Source: CALCKU01 sp964534845 (GTDB lineage: Bacteria; Pseudomonadota; Alphaproteobacteria; Caulobacterales; Maricaulaceae). From it: 28,299 nucleotides of DNA. The notes beneath the pieces were generated by a model. That model did not search any database and was not told the DNA's origin. It was given only the letters and a program-made list of their open reading frames with translations. This document shows, piece by piece, positions 7,374 to 15,197 of the stretch (within the stretch, counting starts at the first letter, position 1; each line of letters opens with the position of its first letter). Position numbers and translations under genes: made by a program. The stretch spans positions 1 to 28,299 of the forward strand of contig CAZHPV010000030.1 in the NCBI GenBank assembly GCA_964534845.1, in the 5' to 3' direction.

Positions 7374-8915
7374 TCACAAAAATACATAGGGCGCAAAGGA
7401 CAGGTTATTTTTATTCGCCCATTGCTGCAATAATATCTTAGCACGACCTTCGGGGAGTTTATTTGCGAAGCCCCGCGCCTCATTGATGCGCCCGGTGGAG
7501 GACACCTCAACAGTTAATTTTCTCTCCATCCACCCGTCCTTGGGACCACGCGTGTATTTTTTTCGCAAAGACCAAACTGAGCACTCTGCGGCGGCCACTC
7601 GTGCGTGATAAGAATAGATACAATGGCGCAGGGTCCGGCCTTCCTCGTGCAAATCGCTTTCCGTCAATATCTCAACGAATTGCCAAATGGCGGTTTCATC
7701 CTCGCTTGATTCCTCACCTTCCCAGGGCAACCACCCCGACTTGCGATAGACGGTGTCCCTAGACTTTGAGGTCTGTGTTTGTCCCAACTCACGGTGCCAG
7801 TTTTCGATTTGATCCAACAAAGCTTGTCCGGTCCGCCCGCGCATTGAAAAGCCAGGGTGCGGCGGATTATCTCGAACTTCCGCGATCTGCCCACCCGGTA
7901 AATCATTATAGGATATAACGGGACCGTAGAACTTCTGACGATAGATGTAATCAATTAGGGGGCCTATCTGTTCGGCGGCAATCATGGGATTCGCGGCCAG
8001 AAACCGAAGAACTGAATCCCAGAACGGTCGGTTATAAAAATCTGAACTCCACTGCGAACCCAACATCGCAGCAATTGCGCGCGGACGAAGATTGAATGTC
8101 TTCATATGTGCCCATTTCAGCGCGTGATCGAACGTCATATTGTCGGGTGCAAACATGAAATAATGCGCTGCCTTTTTAGACAGCGGCATATGCAAAAATT
8201 TCGCTGTTCGAATATTGTTCCCCCACGCAACATGTACCCAAGCATCGCGGCATTGTGCGTGGAATCCGCCATTATTGAGCCACGCCGAATCCATGAAAAC
8301 CGGTACGTCGTAATCGGCGATCAGGTGTCGAAGGAGTGATGCAAATTGCCGCCTTGGGTCATCAGATTCTGGTCGCCAATCTTCTATAGGGCGAAGCCAC
8401 TGACACCGTCGATGCCAAAGCCGGATCATCGGTTCAAGCCAAGTTCGCGATTCCTCGGGTCGGAGGTCGTCTGTCCAGACAAATTTAGACCAGCGTTCAA
8501 GATAACTCATCATCTCGAAAAACCCTTTTATATCTGGGAATTCCTTAGGTGCGTGGGGGAAAGGTTGCGCCGCAAAATAGGTTGGAGCATCGTTATAGGA
8601 AGCTGCTGATTTTTCATCATCGATGACATATTGGATATAGTCGAGATTACGATGATAATAATGTTGGGTGATGCCCTCCCAATTTTTTTGTTGTACCCCA
8701 AGGATGGACAGCTCTTTATTGAGTTCCGCAAGGGATTTATCGCGCCGCATTTCAAGCCCGGATAGCGCCAGCCATTCTTCATAAATGCGGAGGGCTCGTT
8801 TCGGGTATGTATCGAATTCTGCTCTACTAATATTATGTTCGGAATAACGTTTGACCACACTCAAAATATGGTTTCGCCATTGTGCCGGACCGGCCTGACC
8901 CCCATGTTCAGCCAT
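7374..8915 (-). CDS. PcfJ-like protein
   Basis: A 513-residue soluble protein. The C-terminal ~100 residues have the PcfJ-like pattern: LHEEGRTLRHCIYSYHARV, then CSVWSLR, RKLTVEVSSTGRINEARGF and ILLQQWANKNNL. The first ~350 residues are helical, Trp-rich and include WLRPIEDWRPESDDPR, FASLLRHLIADYDVPVFMD and HYFMFAPDNMTFDHALKWA, a layout I associate with chromosomal PcfJ-like proteins. PcfJ was named from a conjugative plasmid, but the function of chromosomal members is not established. It stands alone on the minus strand, convergent with the CadC-like regulator and divergent from the thioesterase gene 339 bases away. No catalytic motif is recognised. Confidence 0.65.
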   Translation of the reverse strand: MAEHGGQAGPAQWRNHILSVVKRYSEHNISRAEFDTYPKRALRIYEEWLALSGLEMRRDKSLAELNKELSILGVQQKNWEGITQHYYHRNLDYIQYVIDDEKSAASYNDAPTYFAAQPFPHAPKEFPDIKGFFEMMSYLERWSKFVWTDDLRPEESRTWLEPMIRLWHRRCQWLRPIEDWRPESDDPRRQFASLLRHLIADYDVPVFMDSAWLNNGGFHAQCRDAWVHVAWGNNIRTAKFLHMPLSKKAAHYFMFAPDNMTFDHALKWAHMKTFNLRPRAIAAMLGSQWSSDFYNRPFWDSVLRFLAANPMIAAEQIGPLIDYIYRQKFYGPVISYNDLPGGQIAEVRDNPPHPGFSMRGRTGQALLDQIENWHRELGQTQTSKSRDTVYRKSGWLPWEGEESSEDETAIWQFVEILTESDLHEEGRTLRHCIYSYHARVAAAECSVWSLRKKYTRGPKDGWMERKLTVEVSSTGRINEARGFANKLPEGRAKILLQQWANKNNLSFAPYVFL

Positions 8916-9083
8916 CTAAGACTTCCATGCCTTCCCCCGGCTCTTGGCCAAAGCTTTGATTTAAACGTTTAACTTCGTTCAACATAGTTTTAAGGCAGCA
9001 GTTTGTCGAGGCATGAAGAGTTAGTGTCCTGAATGGGCTTTGTTACGCAAAAAGCGGCTGCGCAATATTCGTCAATATCTTTG

Positions 9084-9120
9084 GGTTAAAACTGACATAT
9101 CCATATAGGTCAGTATAACC
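9084..9120. promoter_or_regulatory. 37-bp imperfect palindrome in the pcfJ-like/thioesterase divergent region
   Basis: GGTTAAAACTGAC (9084-9096) and GTCAGTATAACC (9109-9120) are inverted with one extra base, and the core ATATCCATAT is itself symmetric. A second short inversion, TCACC/GGTGA, follows at 9124-9139. The site is 169 bases from the PcfJ-like start and 135 from the thioesterase start. It could be an operator for either gene. Confidence 0.4.
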
Positions 9121-9174
9121 TTATCACCTGATTGGGTGACCAGCATTCTTAAGGGAAGTTCCAGGGGAAGACGT

Positions 9175-9203
9175 TTGAAAAAATAAAAACGAATCCGTCT
9201 TAT
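9175..9203 (+). promoter_or_regulatory. Candidate promoter of the thioesterase-tetR pair
   Basis: TTGAAA at 9175-9180 and TCTTAT at 9198-9203 are separated by 17 bases. Transcription would start near 9210, directly before the TetR operator at 9212-9227, an arrangement suited to repression. The -10 box is only a 4/6 match. Confidence 0.35.
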
Positions 9204-9211
9204 TGCCAAAT

Positions 9212-9227
9212 TAGACCAATCGGTCTA
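9212..9227. promoter_or_regulatory. TetR-family operator palindrome
   Basis: TAGACCAATCGGTCTA has two perfect 6-base arms (TAGACC/GGTCTA) around four bases. It lies 27 bases before the thioesterase start and just after the candidate -10 box. TAGACC-centred palindromes are, as I recall, typical of LmrA/YxaF-type TetR repressors, and a repressor of that type is encoded by the second gene of the same unit, so autoregulation is likely. Confidence 0.65.
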
Positions 9228-9254
9228 TTGATTTAACATATTATGGAGGTAACG

Positions 9255-9692
9255 ATGGACGATGATGACACTGTGAAACATGGAGATTTTCTAGATCGAC
9301 TGCGACGCTCGGTGACGCAATCCGGGTTTTCCTCTATCTTGGGAATTGAGCCTATCAAGTGTTCCAAGGGCGAAGCAGAACTTATCATCCCTCTTAAGCC
9401 GCAACTTACACAGCATCACGGGTTTGCACATGGCGCGGTTGTAGGCGCAGCGGCTGACAATGCGTGTGCTTGGGCTGCGGCGAGTCTGGTTGGAGATGTT
9501 GTGACGTCAAGTTATACGCTTCAACTACTGGCGCCAGCTCTGGGGGAACGCTTACGGGCATATGGCGTCGTAATCAAAAAGGGCAGGCGACAAGTTTCGG
9601 TTCGCTCAGACGTGTTTGCGGAGCAGGGTGAGCGGTCAAAACTTGTTGCAACGGCACTTGCTTCTATCGCAATTGTGGGGACGAAAGCATAA
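9255..9692 (+). CDS. PaaI/hotdog-fold acyl-CoA thioesterase
   Basis: ATG 9255 is preferred to ATG 9243 because GGAGG at 9245-9249 gives it a 5-base-spaced ribosome binding site. The 145-residue product has the hotdog core motif QHHGFAHGAVVGAAADNACA, with the HG..(H)G loop and the Asp that usually activates water or binds the thioester. Such enzymes hydrolyse acyl- or aryl-CoA thioesters in the cytosol; the substrate cannot be told here. It is 59 bases upstream of a TetR-type repressor gene and has a TetR operator in front of it, so expression is probably induced by a small ligand, perhaps an aromatic or fatty acyl compound. No catabolic enzymes accompany it. Confidence 0.8.
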   Translation: MDDDDTVKHGDFLDRLRRSVTQSGFSSILGIEPIKCSKGEAELIIPLKPQLTQHHGFAHGAVVGAAADNACAWAAASLVGDVVTSSYTLQLLAPALGERLRAYGVVIKKGRRQVSVRSDVFAEQGERSKLVATALASIAIVGTKA

Positions 9693-9751
9693 GACTCGCT
9701 GGGCGATGGACGCTCTTTACGTGGTAGCGATAAGGGATTAACACGGCAAGA

Positions 9752-10312
9752 ATGTCTACGACACGGCACAGAATTATTATAGAAAGCGTCAAGTTGTTTC
9801 AGCGCCATGGCTACCACGGCACTGGCGTAGCAGCCATTCTTCAAGCCGCGGAAATTCCTAAAGGCAGTCTCTACCATCACTTTCCGGAGGGTAAAGAACA
9901 AGTCGCATCCGCCGCGTTGGATTGGTTGACCAAAGAGATTGTTGCTTTCCTTGAAGCCCGCAATCAAGAGCGGGCCACAGGACAAGACATGTTGACAGGT
10001 ATGGCGAAATTTCACGGCACGCTATCAAAATATGAAGGGGCGGTTAGAGGCTCGCTAATTGCCGTACTTGCCTCAGAATGCATCCCTGATTCACCCCGTT
10101 TATCAAAAGAGCTTGCAGCGTCAATGTCTCAGATCGAAGCGATATTGGAACGCGGGTTCGTCAGACAAGGTGTTTCAGACCCTGCAGGCTCGGCAACCCG
10201 CTCACTTGCGTTGTTAGAAGGTGCCTTCTTAATGAACCGGATAAAGGGCCAGCAGGCGGACCCAGTCCTACTTGTCCAAGCTTTGGAACAATACCCTAAG
10301 CCAGCGTCTTAA
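9752..10312 (+). CDS. TetR/AcrR family repressor, LmrA/YxaF-like
   Basis: A 186-residue regulator. Residues ~5-50 form the TetR helix-turn-helix: IIIESVKLFQRHGYHGTGV, then ILQAAEIPKGSLYHHFPEGK. The GYHGTG...PKGSLYHHFP-GKE pattern is typical of the LmrA/YxaF branch, which often controls drug or aromatic-compound responses. The C-terminal half is helical and less conserved (GSLIAVLASE, SRSLALLEGAFLM-like segment) and would bind the ligand. It follows the thioesterase gene on the same strand, and the palindrome at 9212-9227 is the obvious candidate target. A second gene unit controlled by it may lie outside this window, since such repressors often control transporters. Confidence 0.85.
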   Translation: MSTTRHRIIIESVKLFQRHGYHGTGVAAILQAAEIPKGSLYHHFPEGKEQVASAALDWLTKEIVAFLEARNQERATGQDMLTGMAKFHGTLSKYEGAVRGSLIAVLASECIPDSPRLSKELAASMSQIEAILERGFVRQGVSDPAGSATRSLALLEGAFLMNRIKGQQADPVLLVQALEQYPKPAS

Positions 10313-10436
10313 AATCACCTCACATCCCCTGTCGATGTCATCCTAAATAACACAAATCATAAGATATTCACTTGCGATTCACCAAGCTTGTCTATAGACC
10401 GCGCGACTTAACCAAGCCTCTGTAAAGGCCCTGCTT

Positions 10437-12074
10437 GTGATCCGTTCAACGCTGTCTAATTTTGCTGACCTGATATCTATTCCTGCGCGCCGCCGCGCTG
10501 GCCCGATGACGTTTAATTTCCACCGCACGAAAACGGAAATTTTTGCCGGACTGACAGTGGCCTTAGCGCTTGTCCCTGAAGCCGTTGCTTTCGCCATTGT
10601 GGCAGGGGTTGAACCGCTTGTCGGATTATATGCCGCTTTTATTGTGGGGCTGATTACGGCCTGTATTGGCGGCCGGCCGGGCATGATTTCCGGTGCAACA
10701 GGCGCGCTAGCCGTTGTTATGGTCGCCTTGGTTGCCCAGCACGGGGTCGAGTATCTTTTTGCTACAGTTGTTTTGATGGGTATCCTCCAAATTCTCGCAG
10801 GTATATTTAAGTTGGGCAAATTTATCAGGCTTGTTCCCCATCCCGTTATGCTCGGTTTTGTCAACGGCTTGGCCATTGTAATTTTTCTGGCCCAACTTAC
10901 GCAGTTTCAGACGGTCCCCGCCCCCCCTGGAGAGCATCACGGCCCGTTCAATATGCTCCACGGAACATGGATGAGCGGCGCCACGCTTTACAAAATGTTG
11001 GGGCTTGTAGCCTTGACCATGTTCCTGATCTGGGTAACGCCAAAAATCACCAAATTTATTCCCGCACCACTGGCGGGTATTGGCATCGTTGCAGCTATCG
11101 TCATTATCTTTGGGATAGATGTTCCGCGTGTCGGTGATATGAGTTCGATCAAGGGGGGCTTGCCGCCCTTTCATATCCCCAGTGTCGCGTTTAATTTAGA
11201 CACGCTTAAAATCATCCTGCCTTATGCGGTGATCCTTGCTGCGATTGGCCTTATTGAAAGCTTGCTAACGCTCAACCTTGTGGGCGAGATCAAGGAAGAA
11301 CGCGGCGGTGCGTCTCAGGAATGTGTGGCGCAGGGCATTGCCAATACGGTCACAGGGTTTTTTGGGGGTATGGGCGGTTGTGCCATGATTGGCCAATCCA
11401 TGATAAATGTACAATCGGGCGGGCGCACGCGGCTTTCGGGGATTAGCGCATCGCTTTTCCTCTTGGCGTTTATTCTCTTTGGGTCTGGCATAATCGAGCA
11501 AATCCCGCTTGCAGCGCTTGTCGGTGTTATGTTTATGGTCGTGATCGGAACCTTTGCGTGGCAGTCTTTAACGATTATGCGCCGCATTCCAATGATAGAT
11601 GCCTTTGTCATTATTCTCGTAACTGTCGTGACCGTTTGGCATGATTTAGCTGTCGCCGTTATTGTTGGTGTTATCGTCTCAGCCCTCGCTTATGCTTGGA
11701 ATGCGGCGCGCCGTATTAATGCTAATTCTCACATTGATGGCGAGACCAAAATCTATAAGCTTGAAGGCCCGTTATTCTTTGGCTCAATCGAAGGATTCTC
11801 AGAGCTTTTTACCGTTAAAGACGATCCTGATACTGTTATTGTGGATTTCGCGGCTAGCCGTGTTGTTGACCAATCGGCTCTCCAGGCTATCGAAGCGCTG
11901 GCTGCAAAATATACGGATGCGGGTAAAACGCTCAGGCTTAGGCACTTAACGCGGGATTGTCATAAACTCCTTAACCGCGCGGGACAGCTTATAATCGATT
12001 CAGATGATGATCCCGAATATCAGATTGCCGCAGATTATGGTGTGAAACTGGGCCGCTTTAGTGGAGGGCATTAG
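10437..12074 (+). CDS. SulP family anion transporter with STAS domain
   Basis: A 545-residue membrane transporter. The start is GTG 10437, with AAAGG upstream at a fair distance; ATG 10506 is an alternative that would remove 23 residues but has no ribosome binding site. The membrane part begins EIFAGLTVALALVPEAVAFA and contains GLYAAFIVGLITACIGGRPGM and the SGATGALAVV signature, as in SLC26/SulP sulfate, bicarbonate or dicarboxylate transporters. Residues ~435-520 are a C-terminal cytoplasmic STAS domain (FGSIEGFSELF, TVIVDFAASRVVDQSALQAI). The substrate cannot be read from sequence; bicarbonate and sulfate are both possible, and no sulfate-assimilation or carbonic anhydrase gene is near. It converges on mscL, and the shared hairpin at 12190-12215 separates them. 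Confidence 0.85.
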   Translation: MIRSTLSNFADLISIPARRRAGPMTFNFHRTKTEIFAGLTVALALVPEAVAFAIVAGVEPLVGLYAAFIVGLITACIGGRPGMISGATGALAVVMVALVAQHGVEYLFATVVLMGILQILAGIFKLGKFIRLVPHPVMLGFVNGLAIVIFLAQLTQFQTVPAPPGEHHGPFNMLHGTWMSGATLYKMLGLVALTMFLIWVTPKITKFIPAPLAGIGIVAAIVIIFGIDVPRVGDMSSIKGGLPPFHIPSVAFNLDTLKIILPYAVILAAIGLIESLLTLNLVGEIKEERGGASQECVAQGIANTVTGFFGGMGGCAMIGQSMINVQSGGRTRLSGISASLFLLAFILFGSGIIEQIPLAALVGVMFMVVIGTFAWQSLTIMRRIPMIDAFVIILVTVVTVWHDLAVAVIVGVIVSALAYAWNAARRINANSHIDGETKIYKLEGPLFFGSIEGFSELFTVKDDPDTVIVDFAASRVVDQSALQAIEALAAKYTDAGKTLRLRHLTRDCHKLLNRAGQLIIDSDDDPEYQIAADYGVKLGRFSGGH

Positions 12075-12189
12075 GCTTTAAGCTTATTTATAATCCTCAC
12101 ATAACCGCGCCTTACCACACGGGTCCCCATGTGGGTTTCGGTTGGTTAGCAGGGAATGACGGATTGATCTCAAACAAGATTTATAAAAA

Positions 12190-12215
12190 AAAGCCTGCTC
12201 TTGAGAGCAGGCTTT
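12190..12215 (-). terminator. Intrinsic terminator of mscL (possibly bidirectional)
   Basis: AAAGCCTGCTC and GAGCAGGCTTT pair perfectly around TTGA. On the minus strand the stem is followed by a run of T, 25 bases beyond the mscL stop, so it is chiefly an mscL terminator. It may also stop sulP transcripts coming from the other side. Confidence 0.85.
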
Positions 12216-12239
12216 CAAAAGCTTTGGTTTGAAAAGTGA

Positions 12240-12647
12240 CTATTTTTTCAAAAGGTCACGAATTTCAGCCAATAGAACTTCATTTGCTGGTGGCGGAGCT
12301 TCCGCTTCTTCTTGCGCCTTTTTCAGTTTCATTGTGGCCTTGACCACCATAAACATGACTAGGGCTACAATAAGGAAGGATAAAACAGCATTTAAAAATG
12401 CACCATATCTAATGGCTGATTCAGCGAGCGTTTCTACACCATTTGCATCAAACTGTGCCGGCGCAATAACGTGCTTCATATTACCGATGTCGATACCGCC
12501 CATCAGAGGCGCAAGGGCTGGCATGAATACATCATTTACAAATGATGAGGCTACGGTAGCAAAGGCCCCGCCCATAACAAACCCAACGGCCATGTCGACA
12601 AGATTACCTCCGGCCGCAAATTCTTTAAATTCGGAAATCATTCCCAT
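12240..12647 (-). CDS. mscL: Large-conductance mechanosensitive channel MscL
   Basis: A 135-residue protein matching MscL over its whole length: N-terminal amphipathic helix (MISEFKEFAAGGN), TM1 with the pore glycine pattern VDMAVGFVMGGAFATVASSF, the FVNDVFMPALAPLMGG region, a periplasmic loop, TM2 (FLNAVLSFLIVALVMFMVV) and a charged C-terminal helix ending EVLLAEIRDLLKK. The channel opens under membrane tension and releases solutes during hypo-osmotic shock. AGGGGAAA precedes ATG 12647. It is a single-gene unit with its own terminator. A 20-bp palindrome 21-40 bases upstream may control it. Confidence 0.95.
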   Translation of the reverse strand: MGMISEFKEFAAGGNLVDMAVGFVMGGAFATVASSFVNDVFMPALAPLMGGIDIGNMKHVIAPAQFDANGVETLAESAIRYGAFLNAVLSFLIVALVMFMVVKATMKLKKAQEEAEAPPPANEVLLAEIRDLLKK

Positions 12648-12667
12648 GATTTTTCCCCTATCGTTAC

Positions 12668-12687
12668 TAATGTCGAAACTGACATTA
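12668..12687. promoter_or_regulatory. Perfect-arm palindrome upstream of mscL
   Basis: TAATGTC (12668-12674) and GACATTA (12681-12687) are perfect inverted arms around six bases. The site begins 21 bases upstream of the mscL start codon on the minus strand, inside the 5' leader or core promoter. It could be a repressor site or an mRNA hairpin; the owner is unknown. Confidence 0.45.
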
Positions 12688-12778
12688 AACTTCTGCCATA
12701 TGCTTTGATTCGCGTCAATATTAGGATAGCGAAGAAAAACAGTGCGTTTCTAACGCATTATTATCTTTTAAAGTGGGT

Positions 12779-13069
12779 CTATTTAGGCCGCGTTGCGTCG
12801 ATGCGGGCCTTAAGTTCTTTTCCTGTACGGAAAAAGGGAACATGTTTTTCTGGGATAGACACTGCACTGCCAGTGCGTGGATTACGTCCAGCTCTGGCTT
12901 TACGGTGGCGGGTTGAGAAGGCACCAAAGCCTCTTAGCTCCACACGAGCGCCTTTTTCCAGCGTTTGGGTTATTGTTTCGAGAACAACGGATACAACGCG
13001 CTCAATGTCTCGTCGTGTGAGATGTGGGTTTTCCTGATGAAGTGTATCAATTAACTCTGAACGCAGCAT
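12779..13069 (-). CDS. ihfB: Integration host factor subunit beta
   Basis: A ~96-residue HU/IHF-family DNA-bending protein. The start at ATG 13069 gives MLRSELIDTLHQENPHLTRR, which aligns with the usual IHF-beta N-terminus; the upstream in-frame ATGs (13087, 13108) would add residues not found in the family. Signatures are ARVELRGFGAFS, the DNA-arm stretch HRKARAGRNPRTG with the conserved intercalating proline, and EKHVPFFRTGKEL. With IhfA (not in window) it forms the heterodimer that bends DNA sharply for recombination, replication and sigma54-type promoters. It lies downstream of rpsA, a usual alphaproteobacterial order, but a strong terminator separates the two, so it needs read-through or a promoter in the ~50-base gap. 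Confidence 0.93.
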   Translation of the reverse strand: MLRSELIDTLHQENPHLTRRDIERVVSVVLETITQTLEKGARVELRGFGAFSTRHRKARAGRNPRTGSAVSIPEKHVPFFRTGKELKARIDATRPK

Positions 13070-13121
13070 AGACTTCAATAAACCCATTATAAGATATTTA
13101 GTCAACACAAAATCAATAAAA

Positions 13122-13141
13122 AACCCTGCCGAGGCAGGGTT
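13122..13141 (-). terminator. Intrinsic terminator of rpsA
   Basis: AACCCTGC and GCAGGGTT pair around a CGAG tetraloop. On the minus strand the stem runs into TTTTTTATTG. It is 31 bases after the rpsA stop and 53 bases before the ihfB start. Confidence 0.85.
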
Positions 13142-13171
13142 AAATGATTGAAATAGGGTTGTTAAAGGCGG

Positions 13172-14869
13172 CTATTGATCGCCTTTAAGTGCGGCGCCTA
13201 GAATATCACCCAGTGAAGCGCCTGCATCTGTTGAGCCATATTGTTCTACAGCTTCCTTCTCTTCAGCAATTTCCAAGGCTTTAATAGACAATGTATATTG
13301 GCGTTTAGTTCTGTCAGCTTTGACAATACGCGCATCGACCTTATCGCCTACGGCAAAGCGCTCTGGGCGTTGTTCAGAACGTTCGCGCGAGAGATCGGAC
13401 TTGCGGATAAAGGCTTTGATTTCTTCACCTTCTTCACCGAACGTGACTTCGATACCGCCGCTATTGACCTCTGAAACGGTGCAGGTAACGGTCGCACCGC
13501 GATTAGCACCGGCTGGTGCCGTGCTTTTGCTAAGCTGTTTAATACCCAGTGAAATACGTTCTTTTTCAATATCGACTTCAAGGATTTTGGCTTCCACCAT
13601 GTCGCCTTTTTTGTAGTCTTGCAGCGCTTCTTCACCTGATTTGTCCCAAGACAGGTCTGACAAATGCGCCATACCGTCTATGTCGCCGTCCAGTCCGATA
13701 AACAGACCAAACTCTGTGACAGAGCGGACTTCGCCGTTAATAGAAGACCCGACGGGGAATTTTTCGGTAAAGCTATCCCAAGGATTATCTTGGCATTGCT
13801 TGATACCCAGTGAAATACGACGCTTTTCTTCTTCCACTTCAAGAACCTGAACCTGAATTTCTTGAGAGGTCGAGACGATTTTGCCCGGATGGACATTCTT
13901 CTTTGTCCAGCTCATCTCAGAAACATGGACAAGGCCTTCTACGCCTTCTTCCAGCTCGATAAAGGCACCGTAATCAGCAATATTTGTTACAGTCCCTGTA
14001 TGACGCGTTCCAATTTGATAATTGGCCGCTGCGGCTTTCCATGGATCGTCTTGTAATTGTTTAATACCAAGTGAGATACGTTGTGTTTCGGGATTAATGC
14101 GTACGACTTTAACTTTTACCGTATCCCCGACAGATAAAATCTGGCTTGGATGGGAAATACGTCGCCAAGACATATCGGTGACATGCAGAAGGCCGTCAAT
14201 GCCGCCCAAGTCAACAAAGGCACCGTAATCGGTGATGTTTTTAACCACGCCTTCACGTGTTTCGCCTTCTTGCAGCTGTCCAACAAGTTCGGCGCGCTGC
14301 TCGGCGCGGCTTTCTTCAAGTATGGCTCTGCGTGAAACAACAATATTGCCGCGCGCGCGGTCCATTTTGAGGATCATGAACGGTTGTTCCTGGTTCATGA
14401 GCGGGCCGACATCTCTGACGGGGCGAATATCAACTTGGGAGCCGGGCAGGAAGGCATTAATGCCGCCGAGGTCAACCGTGAAACCACCTTTTACGCGGCC
14501 AACAATAGCACCTTGAACAGGTTCTTCTTTTTCGAAGAACTTCGTCATTTTAATCCAGCTTTCTTCGCGTCGGGCTTTATCGCGGGACAGTACGGCATCG
14601 CCAAGAGCATTTTCAATACGCTCAAGATAGATATCGATATCATCGCCGACCTTGACAGGGTCATCACTGCCGGGTGTGTAAAATTCGCGAAGCGGTATCC
14701 GGCCTTCTGTTTTAAGGCCGACATCTATAATAACAGTGTCTTTTTCGATCGCGGTGACGCGACCTTTTACAACAGAGCCTTCTGACATGCTGTTCGTCTC
14801 AACGGACGCTTCAAACATTGCGGCAAAATCATCGGTGGTGGGATTGAGGGTGTCTTGAGCTGCGCTCAT
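13172..14869 (-). CDS. rpsA: 30S ribosomal protein S1
   Basis: A 565-residue protein with six S1 RNA-binding (OB-fold) repeats, at roughly residues 31-100, 115-180, 200-270, 287-357, 374-444 and 461-533. Repeats 3-5 carry the usual GxVxxxxxYGAFVxL or EFGLFIGL, (G)LVHVSEMSW/LLHVTDMSW and RISLGIKQ strings. S1 docks mRNA on the 30S subunit for initiation. ATG 14869 is chosen because TGGAGT lies 6-11 bases upstream; the open frame extends only to a TTG four codons earlier. Length and domain number are normal for a proteobacterium. A GGGTTT/AAACCC hairpin lies in its leader and S1 commonly represses its own mRNA, so leader control is plausible. The gene often located before rpsA (cmk) is not present here. 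Confidence 0.97.
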   Translation of the reverse strand: MSAAQDTLNPTTDDFAAMFEASVETNSMSEGSVVKGRVTAIEKDTVIIDVGLKTEGRIPLREFYTPGSDDPVKVGDDIDIYLERIENALGDAVLSRDKARREESWIKMTKFFEKEEPVQGAIVGRVKGGFTVDLGGINAFLPGSQVDIRPVRDVGPLMNQEQPFMILKMDRARGNIVVSRRAILEESRAEQRAELVGQLQEGETREGVVKNITDYGAFVDLGGIDGLLHVTDMSWRRISHPSQILSVGDTVKVKVVRINPETQRISLGIKQLQDDPWKAAAANYQIGTRHTGTVTNIADYGAFIELEEGVEGLVHVSEMSWTKKNVHPGKIVSTSQEIQVQVLEVEEEKRRISLGIKQCQDNPWDSFTEKFPVGSSINGEVRSVTEFGLFIGLDGDIDGMAHLSDLSWDKSGEEALQDYKKGDMVEAKILEVDIEKERISLGIKQLSKSTAPAGANRGATVTCTVSEVNSGGIEVTFGEEGEEIKAFIRKSDLSRERSEQRPERFAVGDKVDARIVKADRTKRQYTLSIKALEIAEEKEAVEQYGSTDAGASLGDILGAALKGDQ

Positions 14870-14961
14870 GGGGTACTCCAAAATATGTTCCGGCCAACAG
14901 GTTGTGTCCTGCGGTCTGGCCCAGCCAATCCGGGCCTCCTAAAATGTTCGGTGTTTATTAT

Positions 14962-14976
14962 GGGTTTTTCAAACCC
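14962..14976. other. Hairpin in the rpsA leader
   Basis: GGGTTT (14962-14967) and AAACCC (14971-14976) pair around three bases, about 95 bases upstream of the rpsA start. It would be in the mRNA if transcription starts near 15005. The T content is too small for a terminator. Confidence 0.35.
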
Positions 14977-15012
14977 GTAACTGAATTTGCGTCAGTCGCG
15001 TCGAACGCGCGC

Positions 15013-15041
15013 GATATAGACCATTCAATTTCAAAGCGCAA
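15013..15041 (-). promoter_or_regulatory. Candidate rpsA promoter
   Basis: On the minus strand TTGCGC (15041-15036) and TATATC (15018-15013) are 17 bases apart. Both boxes are imperfect. The rest of the 316-base rpsA/thioesterase divergent gap shows no gene. Confidence 0.3.
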
Positions 15042-15197
15042 GTTATGAATTGTGCGGTAGAATTACGATTAACAAGAAAAACGGCACGCTATGTGTATTA
15101 TTATCAAATAGCGTCTGGTCGAATCATTAAAACCCTTTAGATTGCGCTCAGGTCAATAGTCAGAAATATGGTCTCGGCTAGGACGTAAAGGCACATT

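Noticed and set aside
9521..10015. Minus-strand open frame of 164 codons
   Set aside because: Antisense to the thioesterase and TetR genes; composition is not protein-like and it crosses the intergenic gap.
10390..10399. GTCTATAGAC palindrome before sulP as a second TetR operator
   Set aside because: The half-sites are in the opposite arrangement from TAGACC..GGTCTA and the palindrome is short; it could be chance.
12229..12708. Long open frame on the plus strand (159 codons)
   Set aside because: Fully antisense to mscL, which matches its family from end to end; the plus-strand translation is low-complexity and looks like a shadow.
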